Assembly (NCBI GenBank): GCA_910586655.1
Contig: CAJUIR010000012.1
Coordinates: 1-36,370, forward strand
Direction: 5' to 3'
DNA from: an uncultured Christensenellaceae bacterium
GTDB taxonomy: Bacteria; Bacillota; Clostridia; Christensenellales; Borkfalkiaceae
Length of the DNA: 36,370 nucleotides
Shown here one piece after another: positions 1 through 15,000 of the stretch; position 1 is the first letter of the stretch; every line of letters starts with the position of its first letter. Position numbers and translations under genes: made by a program. Under the pieces are notes generated by a model. It had not been told where the DNA came from. It worked only from the letters and a program-made list of their open reading frames with translations, and made no database searches.

Positions 1-1
1 A

Positions 2-3000
2 GGCTGGAACGGCATGGCCAACTGTATTGACCCTGGGACCTATACTGTCTCGCAAGAAATCAGTTCCGACGAAGCATATTCAAACTACGTATTTTACGAC
101 AGAGAAACGCAGACCGTACTGATGGAAACATACCAGGAACAGGATGTTGACGCCGACGGGAATCCGGTGGTGGATGCGGACGGAAACCCTGTAATGGTGG
201 AAAAAGAGCGTCCGATACGAAACCATCAAATTACAATTTTGATCAGACCCAAGCGGCTTGATCTGAATACGTTGAAGTGGGATTACGATCCGGAGGCGCC
301 CCCTCAGTACAATTATAACGAACAGCAGATGAAACTGACGGATGATTGCGTGCCGGAATGGTTGACGCCGATCTACGTCGGTGCGGGAACGAACGTAGGG
401 GATTATAACACTACGGTATCGTTTACCGAAAACATGGAATATATACAAAGTTATTTGGGATCGTACGAGTTGGCAAACTGGCGGGAGTATTTCGTCGTGC
501 CTGATCTCGACGAATCTCCCGCCGAGGCAACGACGTTTTATTGCGAAGAGGGCGAAGTAGAAGATTGGGTATCGCTCGACTGGATCCTTGCGCCCAAACG
601 CATTTTGGCAGAATGGGATACGACCCACACTACCGCAAAATACGGCTCGCATAACGACGTGACCGACCTGCCTTTTATGGTGGGCGACAAGTTGTTGACC
701 GAAAGCACCAAATACACCTTAGAATACGGTTCTGATATGCCTGCGTTGAATACAGATATTCATGGCAGAATCGAATACCGTTTTTACGACAGATTCGGCT
801 ATAATCAAGGCGAAAATACGCCCTATTTCACGCTGGATCAATTTATTGAAAACAGAGCGCAACTTGCCGTTGACCCTACGCTTTATTATGTAATGGCGTA
901 CGTCACCGACGAGAACTTTGTGCTGTGCAGTCAACTCGACTACACTTACAGCCAGAGGGCGACCTACGAATATCTGGGCGCGGGTACGGCTGCGACCAAC
1001 CAATTAAAACATGAGGTAACGCTCAATCCCGATAAAGACGGTTATCCTTACCGTTGGGCGGAAATGATTCAGAAGAGCGTTGCGGAAGGCACCACCGAAA
1101 CCTTTGTGCTGGACCGCGGCGACTGGATGGGGGAATATTACCGGGATCTTGCTTCGCAGGTTCGCTCGTTCAGCGGTACGGTAACTACCTACAATGCAGC
1201 ATATTTTAATCCGCGCGGATTTACGTTCTCCGCAGCGAATAACTACGGTGCGCTTTATTTGCCTACGGGTGCGAACATTATTATCGACCTTAACGGCAAC
1301 GCGATCAACCGCAATATGCAGGGCGCTGCGTCGATCGGCGGTGTAATTTATGTTGCCACCGGGTCTACCCTTACCGTAAGAGACAGCCATGCTCCTGCGG
1401 GCGGAGGCGCTCCCGTTCTGGATGCAGACGGAAAACTGACCTATCATACAAACGAAGAGGGCGCGAATACCGATGTCGTGCTCAATACGGCAGGTCAGAT
1501 CACGGGCGGTTATACGACGGGCGCAACCGCGGCGGGCGGCATTACGGTTATTGGCGACAGTACGTTCAATTTTGAAAGCGGCGTGATCCGCAACAATATT
1601 GCTGTCGGAAACTATAACTGGATGCCCGGCGGTGTGCTGCTGTATGGAACGGGCGGTACGAGTGCAGATAATCGCGTTTACACGAAGTTCAACATGACGG
1701 GCGGTGTTATCAGCGAAAATACGAACAACGCAAGCGGCAACTATTATGCGGGCGGCGGTATCCAGGCTCTTTATGCCGACGTGAGCATCACGGGCGGCTA
1801 TGTGGTGGCAAACACGCTCGGAAACAGCATCAACGGCTATTCCGCTGCGGGTATTATGCTGCACGGCTGCTTAACCAACATCGAAAACTTGCAGATATTG
1901 GAAAACCGCGGAATTACAGGCGGACTCGTGGTTTATAACGATGCCATCAATACCGCGTCGGGCAGAGTTACTACGGTTAAAAACGCCGCAATTAAGAACA
2001 ACTCCAACTCGTATTACCCTGTCGCGGGCGGCGCCTATTTCCTCGGCGATGCGAGTAAAACCGCGCCGTTCCTCATCGAAAACTGCGTAATTTCGGGCAA
2101 CCAACTTCCCTTAACGAGCGGTTATGCTTCCGTCAATTATTACACCAGCACAGGCGGAATGTGGCTTGCGAACGGTATTTTCACGGTAAGAAACTGCGTG
2201 ATCACCGACAATACGACAGCATACGGTTCGGGCGGTATGTATATCTTCGCTGCTACGGCAACAGTCGAGAATACCGTTATCGCGCAGAACACTTCGTCGG
2301 CTCTGGCAAACGGCAGCAGCGGGATATATTTCTATCCCGGAATGTTCACGACGTATTTATCCGAAGTCACCATGACGAACAGCCACGTCGGCGCATGCGA
2401 AGCAAACGGCGTATCCTACGAAGGAAACGTAAGCCATGGGATCGGCGTGACCGGCGTTTCGATAATGTACAATTCGAAATTTACGTTTGAAGACGGTTCT
2501 ATTTCCGGCAACTCGTCTGACGGTCAAGCGCAGGGCGTTTTGTTCGTGTATCCCAGCATTGGCGGTGCATGCGAAGTACACCTGAAAAATGTCGAAATGA
2601 ACAATAACGTTCACTCGAACCCTTCCTCTTATTACATGTTTATGTTCGACAGCGCTGCGCATACGGCTACTTTTGAAAACGTAACGATCGAGCACAACGA
2701 GTCTGCTTCTACTCAAGCGTGTGGATTTATCCAACTCGGAAGCGGCAACACCCTTACCTGGACGGGCGGTTCGCTTTCGCACAACGTGATAAACTTTACC
2801 TCCGGCTATGCGCTTTTGTGCGTCGGTTACGGCAATTACGGTGCGACTGCGGAACTTCGCGACGTGGACATCACGCACAATACTTGTTCTTCGTCTCCTG
2901 TTTTTGTCGCTCCTCGCTCTCAGTTCGTCATGGAAGGCGGCTCCATTTCCGACAACACTTCTTCCCAAGCGGACGGAGGGGGCGCCATCAATATCAGCGG

Positions 3001-6000
3001 TACGAATGCGTCTACGCACGCCGTTGTTCGCTTGACCGACGTCAATATCGAACGCAATGCAGGTGTTGCTGCAGGCGGTATCAGAATTTGGAGTTACGGT
3101 GAATTGTCGATGGTCGGCGGATCGATTGTCGATAACTATTCGACGGTTACAAACAGCAGTTCTGCGGGCGGAATCAATGCAAGTGTCGGCGCGAACGTTT
3201 CGCTTGAAAACGTCGTGGTAAAAGGCAATAAAGCCACGGCAGACAACGGCTACGGAAACGTCGGCGGAATTTTCATCGACAACAACGCATCGCTTTCGCT
3301 CAACCGTGTCACGGTCGGCGCCAGCCATGATGCCAACGCCGCAACCGACGCAAACGTAGGCGACTACGGCGGCGTGTACCTGAAAACGAATGCTACGCTT
3401 ACCATTCAGGGCACCGTCATCATTAAAAACAACACGGGCAGACTCGAAGCAGTAACCGGTTGCGATAACCTTTATTACGGTCCTACCGCCAATAAAATTA
3501 CGGTAGCGGGCGCACTGACCAATTCTTATATTAAAATTGCATCGCCGTTTATCGGCGTATTTACCGATGGGTTCGGCGCAAACGATCCCTCGGGGCTTTT
3601 GCCTACGCAGGTATTTATCAGCGACAGAAATTACGATGACGCAGACCATACGCCCGTCAACTTAATTAAAAACGACGGCGACGGCGCTAACTTAGAAGGC
3701 GTCATCATGGGTAACGACAATGCTTCGCGTTGGACGTATGCCGTTCAGACTTCGCTTGCAAACAACGGCGCAACCGAAGATTTCAAACTCATCAGCGACT
3801 GGAACGCGGTAAACAGCGCGTTCAACGGTACGATTGCTGCAACTCAGGCAAACGGTTATTATACGAACGGTCAACTTTGGGTACCGCGTATTAACGGCGT
3901 TCAGGCAAGCATCAATCTCGACCTCAACGGCTACACCATCAACCGCGGCGGCGCGGCGCAGTCTTACGGTACCGTCATTTTGGTTCACGGTCATCTTAAA
4001 GTGATCGACAGTTCCATGCAATATGAATATGACCATGGCAACGTCGTCGAAGACGAAAACGGCGACCCCGTTTTGCGCGCGCCGACGGTGGACGAAGACG
4101 GCAACGTCATCCCCAACGGTACGGGTAAAATTACGGGCGGCTATACGACGAGCGACTGGGGCGGCGCAATCACCGTCGGCGGAAACGACGATCATATGCT
4201 TGCTACCGTCGATATTCAGGGCGGTAACATTGTAGGCAACCGTTCTTCGGGCAATTATTCCGCAGGCGCGATTCAAATGTGGCAGGGTGCGCGTGTCAGC
4301 ATTAAGAACGCAAACATTTCCGAAAACACGTGCAGCGGAACTGCATCTTCTGCTATCTTGGCTTATTATAGCACGTCCAGCGATTCGCTTACCGTCGACC
4401 GTTCGGTTTTCGTGAAAAATAACGATTCAAATTATGTGATTTCAAGTTACGAAGTTGGACTTCGTATTACAAATTGTAAATTTATAGAAACGCTCGGTGG
4501 GGATACAATTCGTTTTACTTCTGGAATTGAAGATAAAACCGCTTATATTGAAAATATCGAAATATTAGATTGCAATGGCGGCATTGCTATTAATAATGGA
4601 AGTTCAGAATTAAAGAACGTTCTTATTGACGGATGTGAGTATGTCAATGGTTACGGAATCATGCTAGGAGATAGTACTGGCTCTGTTGTTGCTAACGTTC
4701 ATGCATCTGGACTTCGTGTCAAGAATATTTCGCCAAATGTGAGTCCACTTAGCGGATTTTACTGCTCTCCTGTTAGCGTATATGTAAATTCTACACTTGA
4801 ATTGGATACCTATGTCGATCCCGTCACGGGCGAAGTAATCGAATCTTCCATTACCGATAATACAAATACCGCTAGGAGCGGTGTTAGCGGCGTTTCGGTT
4901 GCTCGCAACAGTACGTTTAAAATGACGGGCGGTGAAATTTCGCGCAATTCTTCGACAGGTATTGGCAGTACTATTTTGTATTTATATGATAATAATATTA
5001 CGTTTGAACTGACCGACGTAGATATTACCGGAAATACTGCCGATCAGCCTTTTGCATTACAAGGTTCGGGAACAAACATAGCATTTACGAATGTAAATCT
5101 TACCGAAAATACTACGTTTGGTTCCGGCGGCGGTAGAGCGCTTTTCCATCTTTATGAGGCTGCTACACTTATCATGAAGGGAGGTTGCATTTCCAATAAC
5201 CACGCGCCTAATATAACGGATTACGGAATCTTGGCAATCGGTTATACCAATAGGGCGGCTGTGCATGCAGAACTTTACGGCGTTACCATCGACGGAAACC
5301 AGGGCGGTTATTCCACTGTTTACGTAGGCAATAACGGCAGCACGCTTTTGATGGACGATTTGGTGGATCCCGATTCGGGCGAAGTTACCCATACGTCTAT
5401 TACTAACAATACGGCAACCAATTCTAACGGTGGCTATACGGTTTACGTTTACAGTACCAGTGCATCGAATTACGGTTCTCTCGAACTTAATAACGTTATC
5501 GTAGACGGAAATGTTGCTCATATTACTGCGGGTATTTATGTTCACCATTATGCCAACTTCTCCATGACGGGCGGTTCGGTTTCTGAAAACCGTGTAACGG
5601 GATATTTCACTTCGATGGCTAGCGTGGCGGGGATTTGGACTGCTTCTTCCGTCAATCAGAACACCGACGGATTAGTCACGCTCGAAAACGTGAAGATCAA
5701 TGGTAATAGTTGCGATTCTCTGATCAAATCAACCGCCGGAGTTTATTCCTATTCGCCGCTTGTGTTGGATCACTGCGAAGTCAAAGATAATCGCGGCGGA
5801 TATTACGCGGGTGTCCAAATGTATTCCACGGCAACCCTCGAGGTCAAAAATTCGACCATCTCGGGCAACGAGGGTGTCAGAGTCGGCGGAATCTATTCCG
5901 TATCTTCCACAACGCTCGATCATTCCAGCGTATCCAATAACACGGCATCCGGTGCGCTCGCTTCGGGCGATAAAGGCGCGGCAGGCGGTATCTTTGTCAA

Positions 6001-9000
6001 CGCAGGTACGCTCGCGATCAGCGAAGGATCCGAAGTTTCGGGCAACACCTGTACGGTCGAAGGCGGCGCAGGCGGTATCTATACCAAGGGCATCGTCGAA
6101 ATGACGGGCGGAAATATCATCGGCAACACGGCTACGGGCAGTGCGTCCGCGGGCGGCGTTTACGTGTTCGGCGCGCTCAGTGCGCAGTTTAAAATGTCGG
6201 GCGGCACCATTACCCTGAATACGGGCAGAGCGGCTGATACGGCAAACAATATTACAATGGGCGCGGGCGGCGTTTACGTCGCGGGCGCGGCGCCTACCGC
6301 AGGCACCATCGAATTGCAAGGCAATGTCGTCATCGACAACAACACTCTTGCAGACGGCGCGGGCGCAACCGCTTCCAAGAGCAACGTTTATATCGTCGAC
6401 GCCGAAAACACCAAAGTCATCGTCAGCGGCGCGTTGGCGAACACGTCTTCCGTCGGCATTTACCGCCGTCCCATCGGCGTGTTTACAAGCGGATTCGGTG
6501 CGAACAATCCTACGCTTTTGGCGCAGAGCATCTTCCATTCCGATACGGTGTATTCCGAAGTAGTGTCTTACGATACGGCTTTGGAACAGATCGTAACGGC
6601 GGCAGGCGCAGACGTCGAAGGCTTTACAAAGAGTTACGACAACGAAATCAACTGGGCTTACTATGTAAAACTGAGCCTTGCTACGGGCACGCAGCAAACG
6701 TTCGTGCTCTACGGCGACTGGGTAGCCAAAGAAACCAGCACAAGCACCACTCGGTTCGGTACCGACGTCACCGCATACACCAACGGCGCGCTTTACGTGC
6801 CTGTCGGTGCGAATATGGTCATCGAACTCAACGGTTCCAAACTCGACCGTAATCTTTCGGCGAATTCGGGCGCTTCGCGCGATTCGGGTTACGTCATCAA
6901 CGTCGCAGGCGAACTTACGGTCAAAGACAATCACAGAACCGATCCTTCGCTCATCCGCGACGGGATCAACCGTCCCGAAAACGGCGTAACGTACGACGGC
7001 AAAATCACGGGCGGCAGCAACTCCACCACGCAGCGCGCGGGCGGTATTTATGTCGCGCGCAACGCAATGTTCACCCTCGAAGACGGTAAAATTACCAAGA
7101 ACAGAGGTATGGGCGGTTCGCTTGTTGCAGGCGGTGTATTTGTCGACGGTACGTTCGATATGTACGGCGGCGAAATTTCCGAAAACGAAGGCGGCAGTGC
7201 GGGCGGCGTGTACGTATCCGGCACGGGTGCGTTTACCATGTTCGCAGGAAAGATCGTCAATAACGTTTCCGTATCTTCCACCAATGCTTCGGGTGTTGGC
7301 GGCGTTCGCGTTGCGCTCAACGGCGTAACGTATTTCGGCGACGGAAACGAAGAACTCGGCAAAATCGAAATCACGGGCAATAAACTTACTACCGATGCAA
7401 ACAGCAACTTAAAGAGCGAAGACGAAAACTATCAGTTTGCGGTCAACGGCACGTTCGGCGACGGTACGAGTATCGGCGTTACGCGCGGCACCACAACGAA
7501 ATTCACCGTCGGGTACGGTCAGCACCACCTCGGCGGCGGTACCGTTGCAACCAATCCTCAGACCTACTTCTTCTCCGACGATGAAGATCACTTTGTCACA
7601 AGAGAAGGGCAGGGCGCAGATACGGAAGCAGTTATGCTCGGGTACAATAACCGCGACAACTGGACTTATGCGGTGGAAACGAGCCTTGCATTCGGCGGCG
7701 CGACGCAAACGTTTACCCTTTACAGCGACTGGACGGCGGAAAGACCTGCCAGCACCAACTATACGACGGAATTCGGTTCCAACTCCAACGCTTATTACCG
7801 CGGCGCGCTTTACGTTCCGTTCGGCGCGAGCATCGTGCTCGATCTGAAAGGACATACGCTCAACCGTAATCTTGCGCAGAGCGAAACGCGTGCAGACGGT
7901 TACGTCATCTACGTTTTGGGTGAACTGATCATCCGCGACGATCCTAACGCAGACGACGACACGGCGGGAATCGGTACCATTACGGGCGGCGCTTCCAGAA
8001 ATACCGCGGGCGGTATCGTAGTCGGCACGGGCGGTAACGTGTACCTCGAAGACGGCGAAATTTCGGGCAACTATGCGGGATTTGCCGCAGGGTCCGCAGG
8101 CGGCGTTTACGTGGAAGGCAGCGAAAATACGCACTTTGTCATGACGGGCGGCGCAGTGAAAGACAACCGCGGTTACGATGCGGGCGGCGTTTACGTCGAT
8201 AACGGCACCGGCGGCGGCAGAAACGGCACGTTCACCATGACGGGCGGTTTGATTACGGGCAACACGGCGGTAAGCACCAATACGGGCGGTGTGCGCGTCA
8301 ATACCACGAGCAAAATCGAACTGGGCGGCAGCGCGGTTATTAAAGATAACTCCAACGGCGAAGTGACCAATACGAGCAACCTTTACCTGATGTATGCAAA
8401 TACAACGGGTAGTTTGGCAAGCGTTCCTCCGAACATTCAAATTGTATCGGGCTTCACCGATGAGGCGAATATTCACATTACAAGAGAAACGATCGGACAG
8501 TTTACCGATGGCTTCGAGACAAGCGGAACGACGCGTGCTCCCGAAGACGTATTCGTTTCCGATAATGCAGATTATTTCGTAGACGAAATCGAAATTGAAA
8601 TCGAGAACGAGGACGGAACGACTTCGATCACGCACGAAGCATTCATGAAATGCTATCTTGCTTCGGTCAACTGGTCTTATACCGTTCAAACGAGTCTTAC
8701 GACGGGCACGACGCAGACCTATACGCTCGATTACGGCGATTGGATCGCCGAACTGAGCAATTCCGACGGAACGTCGTTCGGCAGAGGCGTCGGATACGAG
8801 CAGGGCAGACTTTGGGTACCTGTGGGCGCAAGCATTATCCTCGACTTGAAAGGACACACGATCGACCGCGCGCTCGGCGACGGGAATGCGGTTCAGAACG
8901 GCGAAGTGTTCTTCGTTCAGGGCGCGCTTAAAATCATCGACAGTTCCGCTGCTCAAACGGGTAAGATCACGGGCGGTAACAGCACGGGTACCGGCGGTAT

Positions 9001-12000
9001 CTATAACAGCGGTACGCTTACGATCGAGGGCGGCAGCATCACCGGCAACCGTTCTACTGCGATCGCAAACGGCGCGGGTATCTACAACAAGGGTACGTTT
9101 ACGATGACGGGCGGTTCCGTCACTGGCAACAGCGGTTATCACGCCGGCGTTTACGTCGACAGTACCGGTGTCGTGAACCTCGGCGGAAACATTGTAATCA
9201 ACGACAATTTCTACGATACGCAGGATGAAGACGGGAATGCGACTCAAAAACAGAGCAATCTCTACTTCAAAAATAATACTGCGATCATCAACGTTGTAAA
9301 ACCTTTCGTTACGGGCGCAAAAATTTCTTTGGTAAGAGAAGGCATCGGCGTACTCACGAACGGTTACGGAAAATTCAATACCTTAAATCCCGAAACGTAT
9401 TTTGTTTCCGAAAGCGAGAATTCGCTTTACGAAATTTCTCATATCAATTCGGGCGAGAGATTGGAAGCGGCTATCGTAAGTTTCGATAACGCTACCAACT
9501 GGACGCACGCGGTTCAAACGAGTCTTGACAATCAGGGCGCGGTACAGAACTTCACGCTTTACAGCGATTGGTTGCCTGACGAAAATCATTCCTTCGGCAA
9601 TGCGGTCGGTTATCTCGGCGGTGCGCTCTATGTACCTGTCGGCGCGAATATCGTGCTCGATCTCAACGGATTTACCATCGACCGTCAATTTACCGAAGCG
9701 ATCAATAACGGTTACGTGTTCAATATTGCGGGCGCTCTCACGATTATCGACAGTTCGACCGCACAGACCGGATCCATTACAGGCGGTTTCAGCACGGATA
9801 CGGCAGGCGGTATCAATATCGAGGGCAACGGAATCGTAGAACTCAGAGGCGGTACGATCACGGGGAACGCTACGCAGTCTGAAACGGCAGGCGGCGCGAT
9901 CACCGATGCCGGTAAGTTCACGCAAACGGGCGGTGTGATCACTGCAAACGAGGGCGTGAAGTGCGGCGGCGTTTACGTTCCTGCTTCGGGAACGATCGAA
10001 CTCGGCGGCAGCGCGAAAATTAACGGCAATACCGATGCGGAAGGGAATCCTGCCAATATTTATCTTGCATCCGATACGGGCATGATCACGATGATTTCTC
10101 AATTTACGGAAAGCGCAGATTTTACCGTATATAGAGACGCGATCGGACCTTTCACAACCGGATTCAGCGCGTTTGCATCGGGCGCAGGCGTCACGTTTGA
10201 TTCCGAAGACAGCACTTATATCGTGGAAGCAACTTCCAACGGTATGGAATTGCAACTCATCACGCACGACAATCGTCGCAACTGGGAATATGCGGTTCAA
10301 ACGAGCCTTGATACCGGTACGACGCAGGAATTCAAACTTTGGGAAGATTGGAATGCCGAAGGCGGCGTCTTCGGTACCGAAGCACCTTATTATCTCAACG
10401 GCGCGTTAAACGTGCCCGTTGGCGCGAGCATTTCTTTCAACCTTAACGGTTATGCGTTGAACCGCGGACTTGCAAACGTTCGCTCGAACGGTTATGTGAT
10501 GTTTGTTTCCGGCGAATTGATCCTCGACGATCTTTCATCCGCACAGACAGGTATGTTTACCGGAGGTAACAACTCTTCGGCTAATTCCACAGGCGGCGTA
10601 TATGTCAACCGCGACGCTGTATTCACGATGAACGGCGGCAGGATCTCCAATAACGCCGTGTACGGCGCAGGCGGCGGCGGTGTTTACAACAACGGTACGT
10701 TTACGCTCAACGGCGGCGTGATCGGCGCATTCGAAACCGATGAAGTAAGTATTGCGGGCAACCGCGGCTTGGCAGGCGGTGTGTTTAACGGCGCTTACGG
10801 CACGTTCGAGATGAACGGAGGCGCAATCAACGGAAACGAGAGTACCAACAATGCCGGCGGTGTTTACGTTTATAACAGCGCTGACTCCGGTTTCACGATG
10901 ACAGGCGGTAAAATTACGAACAACACTGCAGAGAGCGCAGGCGGCGTTTATGCCGCAGGCAAGTTCGATATGCTCGGCGGTGAAATTTCCGGCAATACGG
11001 CAACAAGCACAGACGTTACTTCCGGCGGCGGCAGCGGTGTGTATATTTCCGCAACCGGCGAATTCACCTTGACGGGCGGTGTTGTAAAGGATAATAACGG
11101 CTTGAACGGAATCCGTGTTTACTCGTCCGGTAAATTGAACCTCGGCGGTACCGCGCAGGTTTACAATAACAAAAACGAAGCAGTATTTAACTCGACCGAT
11201 CCGAGCGAATACAGAAATATTTATTTCACTGTCAGCACGCAGCACGTCAATATTGTGTCGAAGTTTGAAGACGGCGCGCACATCGGCGTTACGAGAGATA
11301 TTTCGGGCATCTTTACCGATAACTACGGTGTATGGAACCCGACGTCTTCTCCTGCAAATTACTTCGTTTCGGACGTGGAAGCGTATGCGGTATCTTCCGC
11401 TCAATCTAATTTGACGAATACGATCGAAGGCGTAATCGGTACGCCCGTACAACAGCCTTGTAAGTCTGAGAGCGCCGTTTATGACGGTGAATCGCATGTC
11501 ATTATTTCCGGATTTGATCCGAAATATATGAATTACGAAACTCTTCCCAACGGCGTCACGTACGACGAAGAAGAAAAAGCATTCAAGGCAGTGAATGCCG
11601 GCGAATATTCGATCACGTTCACGCTCAAACCAGGATTCTGCTGGCCGGACGGTTCAAGCGGTTCGTGCAACGTCATCGCGCAGATTTTGCGCCGTGTCGT
11701 TGAACTTGAATGGGAGCACTTGACCGATCTTGTATACAATACGAGAGAGCAAGCGCCTACCGCGAAAGTTACCAACTTGGTAGCAGGCGACGTCTGCGAC
11801 GTCGGCGTAACGGGCGGGCAGATCCATGCAGGTTCTTACACCGCAACGGCTTCCTTCCTTTCCAACCCCAATTATACGTTGGAACACGCAGATCCGAACG
11901 ATGTCGAAAAAGGATATACGATTTCCAAAGCGGAAATTTCCGTAGAAATCCTGAATGAGATTGCGGCATATAAAACACCCGAAGTATTAAAACTGAACGC

Positions 12001-15000
12001 GAACATCTCGAACGACGGCATCACCTTTATCATTATCGATAATATCTACGTAACCTATTCGGTAGATGCAGCGGGCGCGAGCCTGATCGATAGCGATGAT
12101 CTTGCCAACGGGCTTCTTACCGCGTTGAGTTCTTCCGGTACCGTTTATATTACGGCGAGTGTTGCGGAAACACCCGATACTTTGGCTGCGACTTCCCAAC
12201 CCAAGGAGATCCAACTTCAAAAGGCGCTTCCGAAACTCGGGTTGGAAGAAACTACCGTGGAATACGGTACGGATCTCGAACTTGTCGTTGTCGGAAACGA
12301 TGAAGTAACGGCAACCATTACGCTCGTAAACGACACGGGTGAAGCGATTCTGAACGGGAATATTCTCACGCCTGTAAAAGCGGGTAAAGTGAAAGTCGTT
12401 CTGTCTACGGAAGAATCTGATAACTATTTCGCTAACGTAGTTACGGTTACGGTAACGATCGATCCCAAAGTATTGGAGATCGAATGGGACGGACCTTTCG
12501 AATTCAACTACGACGGTTATGTTCATGGACCGGACGCGCATGCAGTCAACCTTGTCGGAGACGACGAATGCAACATTATCGTCGGCGGCAAACAGAAAAA
12601 TGCAGGCGAATATCTCGGCGAAGACGGCGCGCATGCAATGCTTGTCACCAATCCTAACTATACGTTGGAAGGTACAGAGAACCGCTATCACGACTTTGAA
12701 ATCCACAAAATTGAGATTCCTTTAGACGAACGTCTCAGTTTGGTTGAAAACGTTGTTGATTTCGGCGATACGCTGTCGCTTGCGATTACGGGAAACAGAG
12801 AGAACGCAGAAGTTCAATATGAAATTGTACTCCCCGAAATCCCAGACCCGAATCATCCTGCCGGCGAAGCAACGATTCGTTATGAATATCAACTCGATGC
12901 AAACGGCGATCCGATTCTGGATGCAAACAATGAACCGATTCGTGCAGATATTTTCACTGCGATCTTTGAACCTGTTGAGGTCGGTTACGTTCTTGTAAAA
13001 GTAACGATCGGCGAATCGGATAACTATACGGGCGGCGGATTTACCGAATACGTTTGCATCCGTAAGGCTGCGCTTGATGTAACGTTCTATACCGATCGCG
13101 CAACCCAGTCCCGTGAAGTGATTTACGGAGACGAAAACTGCGAACTCGAAGTCGTGGGCAACACCGAAAACGGCAGAGTCGATTATACCGTTCTGGGCGG
13201 AACCGGCGACGTAGAAATCGTAGGCAGCGTTCTGAAAGCGCTCGCTGTCGGTGAAGTTCGTGTCCTTCTGCACATTGCGGCAACCGATCACTACGATGAA
13301 ATTTATGTGGCGGAGACCATTATCGTCAAACCCCGTCCCGTAATTTTGTCTTGGAGCGGCGGCACCTATGTGTATGACGGTACCGAAAAGAAACCGACTG
13401 CGATTGTCGCGAACGCAGTATTCGGCGATCAATTGTTCGTAACGGTTCAGGGCGCAATCAACGCCGGAAACCATACGGCAACTGCGATCAGCATTACCGA
13501 TCAGCACGGCAACGTCAACAACAATTATACGCTTGACGTAGAAGCGGGTGCGCTTTTGACAACGACGCCGTTTGTCATCGAGCGCCGCAAGATCGAAGCG
13601 ATCACTTGGGGCAACAGAGAACTCTTATTCAACGGTGAGTATCAGGCGCCTACCTATACGTTTGTCGGCTTGATTTTGGGCGACGTTTGCGAACTTGAAA
13701 TCGAGAATATGGGGAAACACGTCGGTACCTATACTGCAACGGCAGTGGGGGTTACCAACGAGAACTACTTCGTCGATGCGACGACCATAAACCAAAGCGT
13801 AACGTATAACATTATCAAAGCGCCGATCACGCTCGAGATCACTAACGAAGTTGCGTACTATTATAACGATACGCAGATCGATCTGGTAGGCAATATCGGC
13901 GAAGGCGATGTAACCTATACGATTACGACGTCGCCTGCGGGAATTGCTACGGTATCGCCGGACGGCGTGATCTTTGCAAACGATTACGGGTATATCACCA
14001 TTCGCGTAGACGTTGCGGCAACCAATGATACCTATTCGGGCTGGGTCGAAAAGACCATCCCTGTTATCAAGGGCGAGGCATCTCTTGACCTTGTAAATAC
14101 GGAAGTGATCTACGGCGATACGCTTCAAATCGAGTTCAAGAGTCAGTGGCATCCCAATCAGATCTACTACACGCTCAATGATAGAACAACAGACGCAACA
14201 CTTACGGGATTGGCAGATTTCAATAGCATCACTCTGCTGCTTACCGCTATGGGCGCAGGTGAAGTTACGCTTACCGTGTATACGCAGGAAACCGAGCGTT
14301 ATCTGGAAACGAGAAAAGAAATCACGATCACCATCCACAAACGGATACTTGACGTAGATTGGGTTGACGAGTTCACCTACGACGGCACGCAAAAATTGCC
14401 TTATGCAGAAAACATCGGAAACCTTGCATTTGATGACGACGCGCCTGTATTAACATTGGATGGCGCCCAAATCGATGCAGGCAATTATGAGGCAACGGTA
14501 GTAGGCATCTCGAACAACAATTACGCGCTTTTCGTGGATGAAGAGAACCAGGTTAACGGATATTCCGTACCCTTTGTGATCAATAAAGCAGATCTCGAAA
14601 TCGGAATCGAACCGACCGTGATCTATATCGATCAGGAAAACGTACCCGTCATAATTTCCAACAATCTGAGCGGAAATCAACCAGAGTACGAATTGGTCAA
14701 CGGAACTGGTTCTGCGGTACCCTCGATAGACGGAAACGGCAACTTCTTCATTACTCCCAGTACTGTGGGCGAGGTGAAACTCATTGTCCGTATTCCCGCG
14801 TCGGATAACTATAACACGTTTGATCAAGAGTTTACCATTACCATTGCAAGACTCACTCCGGAAGTCGGTTTAACAACCGACACGGTTCACTACGGCGATA
14901 CGCTTGAATTGAGTGTTTACGGCGAAGGAACCGACGGCAGATCTGTAACGTACTCGGTAACAGACGGAACGGGTTCGGCAGAGCAAATTGATAATAACCA

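Noticed and set aside
7409..9247. Long minus-strand open frames under the giant gene (for example 7409-9247, 2357-3649, 5729-6934)
   Set aside because: They are antisense shadows of the repeat-rich coding strand. Their translations are rich in Arg, Val and Cys without domain structure, and the + strand frame is continuous and clearly modular.
1049..11410. CRISPR-like array in the short repeats
   Set aside because: The repeats are coding, imperfect, irregularly spaced and in one continuous reading frame. They encode beta-helix rungs.
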